Below, piece after piece: positions 1-6,482 of a DNA stretch of 8,734 nucleotides; position 1 is the stretch's first letter, and each line of letters starts with the position of its first letter. The position numbers were made by a program, and so were the translations under genes. The notes below the pieces were generated by a model, which was not told where the DNA came from, searched no databases, and saw nothing but the letters and a program-made list of their open reading frames with translations. This DNA is from an uncultured euryarchaeote (GTDB taxonomy: Archaea > Thermoplasmatota > Poseidoniia > Poseidoniales > Thalassarchaeaceae). The stretch lies in the NCBI GenBank assembly GCA_937901365.1, contig CALCEF010000151.1:1-8734 (forward strand), read 5' to 3'.

Positions 1-815
1 CAGGTCGGCAACCAGTGGTCGGCCATGGCTGCAGTATTCGATAATCGAGGATCGATGACGATTAGTTTGGCACCATCCATCATGCCCTCCAAAATCCTCT
101 GTGCATGCGGATTGAAGTAATGCCCAGTTTCCAGATGAGAGGAGGACAACAAGATGACCTTGGCATTGGCATGGTCTGGAGATGGGCGGTCGTGCTGGTG
201 CCATAGCGCGTATCCTGTTCGAGCCCCTGCGCTGCAAATGTTGGTGTGCGAATTGTGCCCATCTACGCCCCACGCTTTGAGAACACGATTGGTGTATCCT
301 TCGTGACCGGGGCGACCCACGTGGTAGACGACGCGATCTTTGGCCCCAGTCTTTAGTGAGGTTCGAATCTTGGCTGCAATCTCATCGAGAGCTTGGCTCC
401 AAGAGATTTGCTCCCAACCACCATCGCCACGCTTTCCAACTCGCTTCATCGGATGCAGAATTCTTTCAGTATCCTGAATTTGATTGATGGTAGCAGGTCC
501 CTTGGCGCAATTGCGACCGCGGGAACCAGGGTGGTGTGGATTGCCCTCGAACTTCTGAACTTCACCGCTGTCTTTGTCGACATATGCGAGTAGACCACAG
601 GCTGATTCGCAATTGAAGCAGGTGGTCGGCACCAGACTGTATCGCTTCTCGACCTGTTCAGGCCAAGCCTGTGCGTCGAGTTCTACATGATTGTGCCAAT
701 TCTCAGGTGAAGGGAACTTGCGCAGTGGTCCACCATTGCCTGCAGTATGCTTGCGATCCAAATTCGGGATGATGCGAAGACCCTGCGCGATTTTCTCAAT
801 CAGTGTCCTTGCCAT
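1..815 (-). CDS. Molybdopterin oxidoreductase catalytic subunit, N-terminal part (cut by window edge)
   Basis: This is the large catalytic subunit of a DMSO-reductase-superfamily (CISM) enzyme that binds bis-molybdopterin guanine dinucleotide. The reading frame is open from ATG 815 to the left edge, giving 271 residues; the family is usually 700 or more, so most of the protein lies outside. Cys66, Cys69, Cys73 and Cys103 form the C-x2-C-x3-C-xn-C site for the proximal [4Fe-4S] cluster, the last in RGRNCAKGPATI. Further on, KLIVIDPRLSNTAAMADHW (about 250-268) is the classical cofactor-binding signature. Cys194, in HTNICSAGARTGY, is a candidate Mo ligand by position only. The start is fixed by GAGGTGA six bases upstream. 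It follows the FeS-NrfD gene by 11 bases, so the two should form one complex. The N-terminus has no twin-arginine motif or hydrophobic stretch, unlike most PsrA/DmsA-type subunits, which suggests a cytoplasmic active site. The substrate cannot be told; polysulfide, formate and others remain possible. Confidence 0.9.
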   Translation of the reverse strand, partial: MARTLIEKIAQGLRIIPNLDRKHTAGNGGPLRKFPSPENWHNHVELDAQAWPEQVEKRYSLVPTTCFNCESACGLLAYVDKDSGEVQKFEGNPHHPGSRGRNCAKGPATINQIQDTERILHPMKRVGKRGDGGWEQISWSQALDEIAAKIRTSLKTGAKDRVVYHVGRPGHEGYTNRVLKAWGVDGHNSHTNICSAGARTGYALWHQHDRPSPDHANAKVILLSSSHLETGHYFNPHAQRILEGMMDGAKLIVIDPRLSNTAAMADHWLPT

Positions 816-821
816 CTTTCT

Positions 822-829
822 TCACCTCA
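822..829 (-). promoter_or_regulatory. Stop codon fused with ribosome-binding site, TGAGGTGA
   Basis: The TGA stop (827-829) of the FeS-NrfD gene supplies the first bases of GAGGTGA, the ribosome-binding site of the molybdoenzyme gene. The spacer to ATG 815 is six bases (AGAAAG). A ribosome terminating here sits on the next initiation site, so translational coupling is expected. The same eight bases recur at two other junctions in this window. Confidence 0.8.
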
Positions 830-2305
830 CAGTAGTGGGTCCATTTGGGCTTTTCGAAGTCCCTCACGAATGTGCCAGAAACCATAGTTCAAAGCAACGA
901 TTAGAATTGTGACGGGGACCAGGGTGTTGACAACGTCTTGCTCAACCAAATTTCCAGCAATTGCAGTTTCAGCCAGAAGGACAAGGAGTGGGACACATAG
1001 GATTGTGATGATGCCAAAGAAGGCCATTTCAAGCACACCTGTGGCCAATATTTGCAAATCAGATTTGTTGGCCCAACTTGAGCGACCCTTGGCTTGTTTG
1101 AGCAACCATCCAGTATAAGTTCCAGTCAAGAGGGCTAGAATCGTTCCAAAACCTGCCAGTAGTGGATGTAGTGTGGAATCAAGTCCAAGCAACACGATGG
1201 CGATGTGAGCAGTCAATACCACCCCGAAACCGGTGAGGAAATAGGCACCAATCACAAGCCAAGATGACCAGTTTGGTCGTAATAGAACATAGAGGAACCT
1301 ATCTGGGCGATCCAAATCTTTGATCAATAGAATACCTGTGACACCAAGAAGAACCAATCCAGTGGCTGCGACGGTCTCAATTCCTATCATCGAATGCCAA
1401 TCTGGGAACAAAAAGAGTGAGAGCCAATACAGAATATACAGACCACTCGCAGCAGCCTTTGTCGCAATGTATGCTGCAACTTCTGTATCCCACAAGATTC
1501 CTTTACTGGGTTGGTCATAGGAACGGGTTGCTTTGGTGGTCTCTTCATCCAACTTGGACATGACATCGTGGATGATGGCGCGATCTCTTGGGTTGGCGGC
1601 CTTGGCTTTCTTTTCCAATGCCAACTGAACGAGCATCGAAGGTGTATCTGCTTCTGCCAATCGTGAATCTGCATACTTTGCGAAGTGTCCGACACCATGT
1701 GCTTGGTCAGTCCACATGCCGACTCCAGTCACTTCGGTTGCGGCAGGGTCTAGCATCTCATCGCTGGTCTCGACATAGTAGACGTTCGGCTTGGTTCCGG
1801 CCTCGGGTTTGCGCACTTTGACTTCATTCTCAGCGATTCGAAGAGAGATTGGAGAATGCGGGTCGTCCAAATCCCCACTAACGATCGATTCGGTTGGACA
1901 TACGATGACACAAGCCGGCTCGTAAGAGTGCTCAACTCGATGTGCACAGTAGTTGCATTTCGCAGCTGTGCCTTCGTTGGGGTCGATGTACAAAGCATCG
2001 TAAGGACATGCTTGCATACATGACTTACAGCCTATACAACGATCATTGTCGAAATCTACAATCCCGTCTTCCCGAGTAAACAAAGCATACGTTGGACAAA
2101 TCGTTGTGCAAGGTGCATCCTCACAATGATTGCATCGATGCACACTGAATTCACGAGAGGAATCGGGGTATGTTCCGGTCTCGATGTACTTGACGTGAGT
2201 ACGGTTCACACCGATTGGAACATCGTGCTCGGACTTGCAAGCCACCGTACAGGCGTGGCAACCAATGCAGGTTCGATTATCGATTACAAAACCATAGTTG
2301 ACCAT
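827..2305 (-). CDS. Four-cluster ferredoxin fused to NrfD/PsrC-like membrane subunit
   Basis: This 492-residue protein joins the electron-transfer (B) and membrane-anchor/quinone (C) subunits of a CISM enzyme. The N-terminal 140 residues carry sixteen cysteines in the DmsB/PsrB/NrfC pattern for four [4Fe-4S] clusters: Cys13/16/19/23, Cys58/61/66/70, Cys90/93/96/100 and Cys117/120/132/136. A soluble linker (about 150-270) follows, then about six hydrophobic helices (roughly 276-299, 304-327, 347-374, 380-401, 417-447, 461-481). LDRPDRFLYVLLRPNWSSW (331-349) matches the NrfD-family signature. Known NrfD/PsrC proteins have eight helices, so this domain looks short. In known family members the NrfD part exchanges electrons with quinones and the ferredoxin part relays them to the Mo subunit, here the next gene downstream. 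ATG 2305 has GAGGTGA four bases upstream, overlapping the lipoprotein stop. No Tat or Sec signal is seen. Family assignment is firm; substrate and direction of electron flow are unknown. Confidence 0.93.
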   Translation of the reverse strand: MVNYGFVIDNRTCIGCHACTVACKSEHDVPIGVNRTHVKYIETGTYPDSSREFSVHRCNHCEDAPCTTICPTYALFTREDGIVDFDNDRCIGCKSCMQACPYDALYIDPNEGTAAKCNYCAHRVEHSYEPACVIVCPTESIVSGDLDDPHSPISLRIAENEVKVRKPEAGTKPNVYYVETSDEMLDPAATEVTGVGMWTDQAHGVGHFAKYADSRLAEADTPSMLVQLALEKKAKAANPRDRAIIHDVMSKLDEETTKATRSYDQPSKGILWDTEVAAYIATKAAASGLYILYWLSLFLFPDWHSMIGIETVAATGLVLLGVTGILLIKDLDRPDRFLYVLLRPNWSSWLVIGAYFLTGFGVVLTAHIAIVLLGLDSTLHPLLAGFGTILALLTGTYTGWLLKQAKGRSSWANKSDLQILATGVLEMAFFGIITILCVPLLVLLAETAIAGNLVEQDVVNTLVPVTILIVALNYGFWHIREGLRKAQMDPLL

Positions 2306-2309
2306 CGGG

Positions 2310-2317
2310 TCACCTCA
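2310..2317 (-). promoter_or_regulatory. Stop codon fused with ribosome-binding site, TGAGGTGA
   Basis: The lipoprotein gene ends in TGA at 2315-2317, and this codon begins the GAGGTGA ribosome-binding site of the FeS-NrfD gene. The spacer to ATG 2305 is four bases (CCCG). The arrangement links translation of a secreted lipoprotein to that of a redox subunit. Confidence 0.8.
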
Positions 2318-3802
2318 CATCTTGAGCGTTGAATTGCCTCCAGCAGGTAGAATATCGAGCATTGTGATACTGTCTCCGAATAAACTGGGTCCAGTAGTCC
2401 ATGTTCCAATGATGGCCTCTTCGTTGTTGACATTGTGAGCCAATGCCACCCAGGGGCGTCCTTGGTCATCGATCTCGATGTCGATGAAATCTCCAAAACC
2501 GCCGCATCGTACATCGCCACAATCATCGGTCATGTCGAGCATGTCTCCAAACTCGTTGACCATTGTAGTCGTAATCAGTGGATAGGTTGCATTGGCATCG
2601 GTGACAACGCCCATGAATCCACCCCATCCGCCACCATCGGTGAATTCTCCGATGTATGCGAAGGCGACACGGCCATCTGCACCAGCATGGATTGTAGGGA
2701 ATCCAGTTTCTTCAAGACCCGGGGCTGCAACCATGATGGGTTCTCGCCAAGTATCACCATGGTCTGTAGACCAACTGACCCAAGGCATCATGCCATTTCC
2801 AATCCACATGGCGTAGAGATTCCCAGCTGCATCGGTCGCTGTTGCCACTTCGTGGCTGTGCCATCCCTGCTGCATTCCCACTTCTGTCGTGATGGTGTGT
2901 TCAGACCAACTGTAGCCACCATCGTCGCTTGCATAGACCGCTGGGCCTTCACAAGAAGGATTGCCACGATACACCCAACCATCGTTAGAACCGATGACGT
3001 GGCCGTGCAGGCCGCTACACTGTGTGGTCAAAGGTGAACCTGGTTGTTGGATATCCCAAGTGTGTCCGCCATCAAATGAGCGGGAACATTGTGGTCCAAG
3101 CGCAGAGTTTCCTGTATTGATGCAATAGACATAGATGGTGTCATATGAGCCCATGTCATTTACATCCAATGTAGATGCAATACTTTGGTGGTCTTGAGGT
3201 GTATAGTAGCCGTAAGCGGTGAATGGTGGGCTCCAAGAATCGCCACTATCGTCTGAATATTCGACATACATCGACACTAAAGCATGCATATCGAACTTGA
3301 CGATTCGGTCCGTCCATGGGTCGACATAGATGTAAGGATCATTGGAATTTGGAACTTGACCGGCAGGATACACCTGCCCGAATGGCCCGACATTCTCCCA
3401 TGTCTGACCTTGGTCCTGACTACGGATAATCATCGTCCCCGTACCGGTGCCACCCCAGTTGGTGAAGACAATCGTTCCATCTGAAAGAATTCCAATCGTT
3501 GGCTCAAATGTATCGTATCCAGTTCCATAGTACGTCCCATTTGCCCAATAGGGCACATTGGAACCGTTGAACATGTCCATCGAAAAACCACGATCTTCCA
3601 TCGCTGATTCGTTCAGAATGTTGGTGACATTCTGATTCGATGGACTTCCTCCGATATGGTACCATACTCCGGAAGGAATCGCTTCCTCGAAACCAAACGG
3701 ATGTTCAACCTTCGCTGGTGGCTTCGCATCCTCGCCAAAGCAGCCCATCAGTGTGGGCATGACGAGTAGGAACACCAAGACGGTGCTCACGCGTGTGCGC
3801 AT
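2315..3802 (-). CDS. Secreted lipoprotein with five Asp-box (BNR) repeats, beta-propeller
   Basis: The protein has 495 residues. A signal peptide (basic MRTR, hydrophobic core 7-17) ends in a lipobox, Leu18-Met-Gly-Cys21, so the mature protein is probably lipid-anchored on the outer face of the membrane. Five Asp-boxes of the S-x-D-x-G-x-T/S-W type occur at 128-135, 183-190, 242-249, 292-299 and 345-352. This repeat is typical of the six-bladed propellers of sialidases, photosynthesis-assembly proteins and sortilin-like proteins. I do not see the sialidase F/Y-R-I-P motif, so a glycosidase call is unsupported. Six cysteines in the mature part (227, 239, 262, 284, 428, 433) could make three disulfides, and there are several N-x-S/T sequons, for example at 58, 79, 88 and 404, both fitting an extracytoplasmic site. 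ATG 3802 is the only start giving this signal peptide, but it has no ribosome-binding site; a hairpin touches it instead. The role may be ligand binding or assembly of the adjacent redox complex, which is inference. Confidence 0.88.
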   Translation of the reverse strand: MRTRVSTVLVFLLVMPTLMGCFGEDAKPPAKVEHPFGFEEAIPSGVWYHIGGSPSNQNVTNILNESAMEDRGFSMDMFNGSNVPYWANGTYYGTGYDTFEPTIGILSDGTIVFTNWGGTGTGTMIIRSQDQGQTWENVGPFGQVYPAGQVPNSNDPYIYVDPWTDRIVKFDMHALVSMYVEYSDDSGDSWSPPFTAYGYYTPQDHQSIASTLDVNDMGSYDTIYVYCINTGNSALGPQCSRSFDGGHTWDIQQPGSPLTTQCSGLHGHVIGSNDGWVYRGNPSCEGPAVYASDDGGYSWSEHTITTEVGMQQGWHSHEVATATDAAGNLYAMWIGNGMMPWVSWSTDHGDTWREPIMVAAPGLEETGFPTIHAGADGRVAFAYIGEFTDGGGWGGFMGVVTDANATYPLITTTMVNEFGDMLDMTDDCGDVRCGGFGDFIDIEIDDQGRPWVALAHNVNNEEAIIGTWTTGPSLFGDSITMLDILPAGGNSTLKM

Positions 3803-3821
3803 GGACCGCCGAAGGCGGTCC
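3803..3821 (-). promoter_or_regulatory. Perfect hairpin directly abutting the lipoprotein start codon
   Basis: In the mRNA sense this is GGACCGCC, loop TTC, GGCGGTCC: an eight-base-pair stem with a three-base loop, followed at once by the ATG of the lipoprotein gene. It takes the place where a ribosome-binding site would be and is very GC-rich, so it should fold stably. It may restrain initiation, stall or process the flotillin transcript, or act as an operator in DNA. No U-run follows, so it is not a classical intrinsic terminator. Confidence 0.7.
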
Positions 3822-3848
3822 CCGCTTCAATCGTTCCGTCGGATTCAA

Positions 3849-3866
3849 ATTCCGATTACTCGGAAT
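3849..3866 (-). promoter_or_regulatory. GNRA-capped hairpin spanning the flotillin stop codon
   Basis: In the mRNA sense this is ATTCCGA, loop GTAA, TCGGAAT: a perfect seven-base-pair stem whose loop fits the stable GNRA class and contains the TAA stop of flotillin (3856-3858). The downstream arm can instead pair with TCCGA at 3839-3843, giving a competing five-base-pair stem (3839-3855). The structure is seen in the sequence; a role in protecting the 3' end or in switching is inferred. Confidence 0.55.
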
Positions 3867-5253
3867 CTTCGGCGACAGAGCCGAGGTATTCGGGCAACTC
3901 AACGCCTGCCATCTTGGCGACGTCATGCATTGGAGGGAGGGTTTGAACAAGGCTGCTCACGAAATTGGATGTGGCGCCCTTTCCATCTTCTCCGCTACCG
4001 GAATCCCAAACGGTGATCTTGTCGATTTGCAGGTTCTTGACTGCCTCAACTTGAGCCTGAACCATGGAGTCGACCTTCTCAACCATCAGTAGTGTTGCAG
4101 CGGCCTTGGCGTCCCCACCTGCACTGGCAACGAGATTCTGGTAACCGGTTGCCTTGGCTTCCAGAACCTTCTGGATACCTTCAGCTTCTGCGGTATAGCG
4201 AGCGAGGATTGCGTCTGCCTCACCCTGTGCGATGCGGCGTTGGCGCTCAGCCTCTGCTTCGGCTGCAATCTCAATCTGAGTCTTGGCGATTTCTTCACGC
4301 ACGATTTCTTCGGCCTTCAGACGCTCTTGCTCAAGCAAATACTGTGCCTTCTGAACTTCCATCTCGGCAGTTCTGGTGGCCACTTCAGCACGGCGCATGG
4401 CTTCGGCTTCTTTCTCCGCCAGTGTCGCGTTGTATTCTGCGATGTTGGCCTTGGATGTGTTTTCACCCTCGATCGCCAATGCTTCTTGGTCCTGAACGAA
4501 AATTCGCTGATCTGCACGAGCGGCCTTCTTACCCTTCTCGGCCTCAGCCTCGTTCTCTGCAACCTGGATGTCACGTGCTCGGTTTGCTTCTGCTGCACCG
4601 ATTGCACCGTCACGGTCAGCGACTGCGACGTCTGCCTTTGCTGCGTTGACTGCAGTTGCAGCTGCCTTCTTACCAATGCTCTCAATGTAGTCAGAGTCGT
4701 CGGTGATATCTGTGATGTTCACGTTGATGAGGTATAGACCCAACTTGTGCAATTCGTGACCAACGTTGAGCGTGATTCGCTCTAGGAAGTTGTCACGGTC
4801 TTGGTTGATTTGCTCAATGGTTAGAGAAGCGACCGTCAAACGAAGTTGCCCGAAGATAATCTCAGATGCCATATTCTCAATCTCAGAAGTGCTGAGGTGC
4901 AATAGGCGCTCAGCGGCGTTGTTCATGATGGTTGGATCGGTACTGATACCCACAGTGAACGTTGAAGGAACGTGGATTCGAATGTTCTGTAGAGACAGAG
5001 CATTGGTCAAATTGATCTGGATGGTCATTGGGACCAAACTGAGTTTCTTGTAATCCTGAATCAACGGCCAAACCATCGTTGCACCACCATGGATACAACG
5101 TGAGGCGCGGCCACCTCTAACTCGTCCATATACGACTAGAATTTCGTCGGAGGCACAGCGCTTGTATCGTGTAACGACCATGATAAACATGAACGCCAAT
5201 ACTGCACCTAAACCGAAAATTGTCATTACTCCCCAAAAACCTGCATCTGCCAT
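3856..5253 (-). CDS. Flotillin (SPFH/band 7 membrane scaffold protein)
   Basis: This 465-residue protein has the full flotillin layout. A single N-terminal membrane helix (about 7-28) is followed by TRYKRCASDEILVVYGR and a band 7/SPFH domain (about 30-190). A long Ala/Glu-rich heptad region (about 197-380, with repeated EAEAE-type runs) should form the coiled coil used for oligomerisation. The C-terminus carries KITVWD (412-417) and a PPMHDVAKMAGVELPEYLG motif (440-458), which resemble the conserved tail of bacterial YuaG/YqiK flotillins. Flotillins assemble into large membrane-bound oligomers that organise membrane domains and affect fluidity. The NfeD gene is immediately upstream, with its stop codon inside this gene's ribosome-binding site, as expected for a pair known to work together. 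Length is close to that of bacterial relatives, and nothing looks broken. ATG 5253 lies four bases after GAGGTGA. Open frames on the opposite strand here are compositional shadows of the Ala/Glu repeats. Confidence 0.95.
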   Translation of the reverse strand: MADAGFWGVMTIFGLGAVLAFMFIMVVTRYKRCASDEILVVYGRVRGGRASRCIHGGATMVWPLIQDYKKLSLVPMTIQINLTNALSLQNIRIHVPSTFTVGISTDPTIMNNAAERLLHLSTSEIENMASEIIFGQLRLTVASLTIEQINQDRDNFLERITLNVGHELHKLGLYLINVNITDITDDSDYIESIGKKAAATAVNAAKADVAVADRDGAIGAAEANRARDIQVAENEAEAEKGKKAARADQRIFVQDQEALAIEGENTSKANIAEYNATLAEKEAEAMRRAEVATRTAEMEVQKAQYLLEQERLKAEEIVREEIAKTQIEIAAEAEAERQRRIAQGEADAILARYTAEAEGIQKVLEAKATGYQNLVASAGGDAKAAATLLMVEKVDSMVQAQVEAVKNLQIDKITVWDSGSGEDGKGATSNFVSSLVQTLPPMHDVAKMAGVELPEYLGSVAEDSE

Positions 5254-5257
5254 TTTT

Positions 5258-5265
5258 TCACCTCA
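5258..5265 (-). promoter_or_regulatory. Stop codon fused with ribosome-binding site, TGAGGTGA
   Basis: The NfeD-type gene ends in TGA at 5263-5265, which opens the GAGGTGA site of flotillin, four A residues before ATG 5253. Coupling would keep NfeD and flotillin in fixed proportion. Confidence 0.8.
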
Positions 5266-5883
5266 TTCCTCTTCTGTTTCTTCTCCGATATCCAACGGTT
5301 CAATAATCAAGGTTGAACCAATGACATCGAGGACTCTGATAAATTCTCCAGTACCAATGTGGAGGGACTTGTCTTTTGCACGCGCTGTCAATGTGCGAAG
5401 TGTGCCGTCTACAGCAACTTGAACCTCACCCGATTCATTCGGGCGGATTCGCGAATACACTTGACCACGCTCACCAATGGCATCCTCATACTTCATGGTA
5501 CCATCAGCCTGAAGATTGTTGATTCCTTTCAACATCATGCCGACACCATACATCGATGCTGCTGCTGCTACACCGCCTGCAATGACCGCGAAGACTTCTG
5601 TGTCTGTCGCGGAAAGAGTGAACATACCAACGTAACCAAACATCATGGTTGCGGCGGCTAATCCTTGGATGCTGAATAACTCAAATGAAAGATCAGAATC
5701 CATACTCATATCTGTGTCGAATACTGAATCGAAAACACCCCCCAAGATGTCCCCGAGCATCATTAATGCCATCAGAATGAGGAAGAATGCGGTACCCAAG
5801 AAAGCACACATCATGAAGATCATTTCAAGTGTCGAAGGTGCGGAAATTCCAACTATGTCAGCAACCCAATCTACTATCGTCAT
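5263..5883 (-). CDS. NfeD-type membrane protein with C-terminal OB fold
   Basis: This 206-residue protein has three likely membrane helices (about 19-44, 71-91, 97-118). A soluble domain (about 136-196) starts with GERGQVYSRIRPNESGEVQV and contains ...FIRVLDVIGSTLIIEPL, the pattern of the small beta-barrel (OB fold) of short NfeD proteins such as YuaF/YqiJ. An acidic tail (EETEEE) ends it. In bacteria the short NfeD type is encoded next to flotillin and works with it in membrane-domain function; here the flotillin gene follows directly with a coupled start. There is no N-terminal ClpP-like protease domain, so this is the short form and not the long stomatin-linked form. The acidic loop between helices 1 and 2 (about 52-67) is distinctive. 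GGAG (5892-5895) lies eight bases before ATG 5883. It sits 29 bases after the preceding small membrane gene. The assignment rests on topology, the barrel and the flotillin neighbour. Confidence 0.85.
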   Translation of the reverse strand: MTIVDWVADIVGISAPSTLEMIFMMCAFLGTAFFLILMALMMLGDILGGVFDSVFDTDMSMDSDLSFELFSIQGLAAATMMFGYVGMFTLSATDTEVFAVIAGGVAAAASMYGVGMMLKGINNLQADGTMKYEDAIGERGQVYSRIRPNESGEVQVAVDGTLRTLTARAKDKSLHIGTGEFIRVLDVIGSTLIIEPLDIGEETEEE

Positions 5884-5912
5884 ATCAACTGCTCCAAATG
5901 GCGCTCAATCTC

Positions 5913-6167
5913 TCACTTAATGACATTATCCTCATCGGATTCAGATTCAGAAATTCGTTTCAAATTCATCTTTTCAAATACTTGGATGAGCGGGAGGGAT
6001 AATCCCGCTGAAATTGTCGTGATGAACAAGAGAATATTGGTGTCGATGTGACCAACCCCTGCATACCAGACAATTAGACCGACCCAAAATGGTAGAAATA
6101 GGAACAAGGCCCGTTTCATGAAAGGCCAAACACCACCAAACAAATCTTCGTGGCCATCATCCAACAT
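5913..6167 (-). CDS. Small two-helix membrane protein, unknown function
   Basis: The protein has 84 residues from ATG 6167. Two hydrophobic helices are visible (about 20-38 and 44-63), separated by a short GVGHIDTN turn. An acidic N-terminus (MLDDGHED) and a highly acidic C-terminus (SESESDEDNVIK) flank them. I do not recognise the family. A TTG six bases further upstream (6173) could give two more residues, but the preceding GAGG would then be only one base away. From ATG 6167 the spacing is seven bases, so ATG is the better start. The gene overlaps its upstream neighbour's stop within its ribosome-binding site, and NfeD follows 29 bases later. The position suggests an accessory of the NfeD-flotillin system; this is context only. 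Confidence 0.75.
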   Translation of the reverse strand: MLDDGHEDLFGGVWPFMKRALFLFLPFWVGLIVWYAGVGHIDTNILLFITTISAGLSLPLIQVFEKMNLKRISESESDEDNVIK

Positions 6168-6174
6168 TTCCAAG

Positions 6175-6179
6175 CCTCA
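6175..6179 (-). promoter_or_regulatory. Stop codon fused with ribosome-binding site, TGAGG
   Basis: The TGA stop (6177-6179) of the 101-residue membrane protein gene forms the start of a GAGG ribosome-binding site. This lies seven bases before ATG 6167. It is a shorter version of the TGAGGTGA joint and decides the start of the downstream gene against TTG 6173. Confidence 0.65.
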
Positions 6180-6482
6180 TAGGGCGAAGGTGCCGTAAAT
6201 CATCATGATGAACCAGAACATGACACCATACCATACACCTCTTCCTTGCTTGGAAATTTGATCAGGGTGAACTTCCTTCTGTATTTCCTTCATCGGATTC
6301 ATGAGAAGGTCACGCTGCTCCTGTCTAAACACAACGATGGCAACCATGACACAGGCAGCACCAGAGGCACCGATTAGAGTGGTCAACCAAGATTCGAAAT
6401 CATCCATGAGTTTAATCGCCAACCAAATCTGAGTGATGGATATCAAGAACCACATGAACGAGCCACGCTCTGCCATTGCCAT
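6177..6482 (-). CDS. Small three-helix membrane protein, unknown function
   Basis: The protein has 101 residues and three likely membrane helices (about 8-25, 33-52 and 83-100). The loop between the second and third helices (about 53-80) is soluble and charged and contains RQEQRDLL and MKEIQKEVHPDQ. The last helix runs to the C-terminus. I do not recognise a family. It is the first gene after the 71-base gap and thus likely opens the transcript that leads through the second small membrane protein to NfeD and flotillin. No ribosome-binding site precedes ATG 6482; an in-frame ATG at 6476 is no better placed. A leaderless transcript would explain this, as is common for first genes in archaea. 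The coupled downstream gene supports that it is really translated. Confidence 0.75.
   Translation of the reverse strand: MAMAERGSFMWFLISITQIWLAIKLMDDFESWLTTLIGASGAACVMVAIVVFRQEQRDLLMNPMKEIQKEVHPDQISKQGRGVWYGVMFWFIMMIYGTFAL

Noticed and set aside
2435..3037. Plus-strand 200-residue open frame
   Set aside because: It is antisense to the Asp-box lipoprotein, has no ribosome-binding site and no recognisable motif.
2315..3802. Calling the Asp-box protein a sialidase
   Set aside because: Asp-boxes are structural and occur in many propellers; the F/Y-R-I-P motif and a clear catalytic set are not seen.
3803..3821. Intrinsic terminator after flotillin
   Set aside because: The stem is right but no U-run follows; the next bases are the ATG of the lipoprotein gene. 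Pairing as a cUUCGg tetraloop also fails, since it puts C opposite C at the next step.
4092..4737. Long plus-strand open frames (165 and 185 residues) opposite flotillin
   Set aside because: They mirror the Ala/Glu-rich coiled coil and give Leu/Cys/Arg/Pro-rich nonsense; flotillin on the minus strand is unmistakable.
5553..5570. Short GCTGCTGCTGC run
   Set aside because: It encodes an Ala-rich membrane helix of the NfeD-type protein and is too short to be a meaningful repeat.
6171..6173. TTG start for the 84-residue membrane protein
   Set aside because: It lies one base from the GAGG site, too close for initiation, while ATG 6167 has seven-base spacing.
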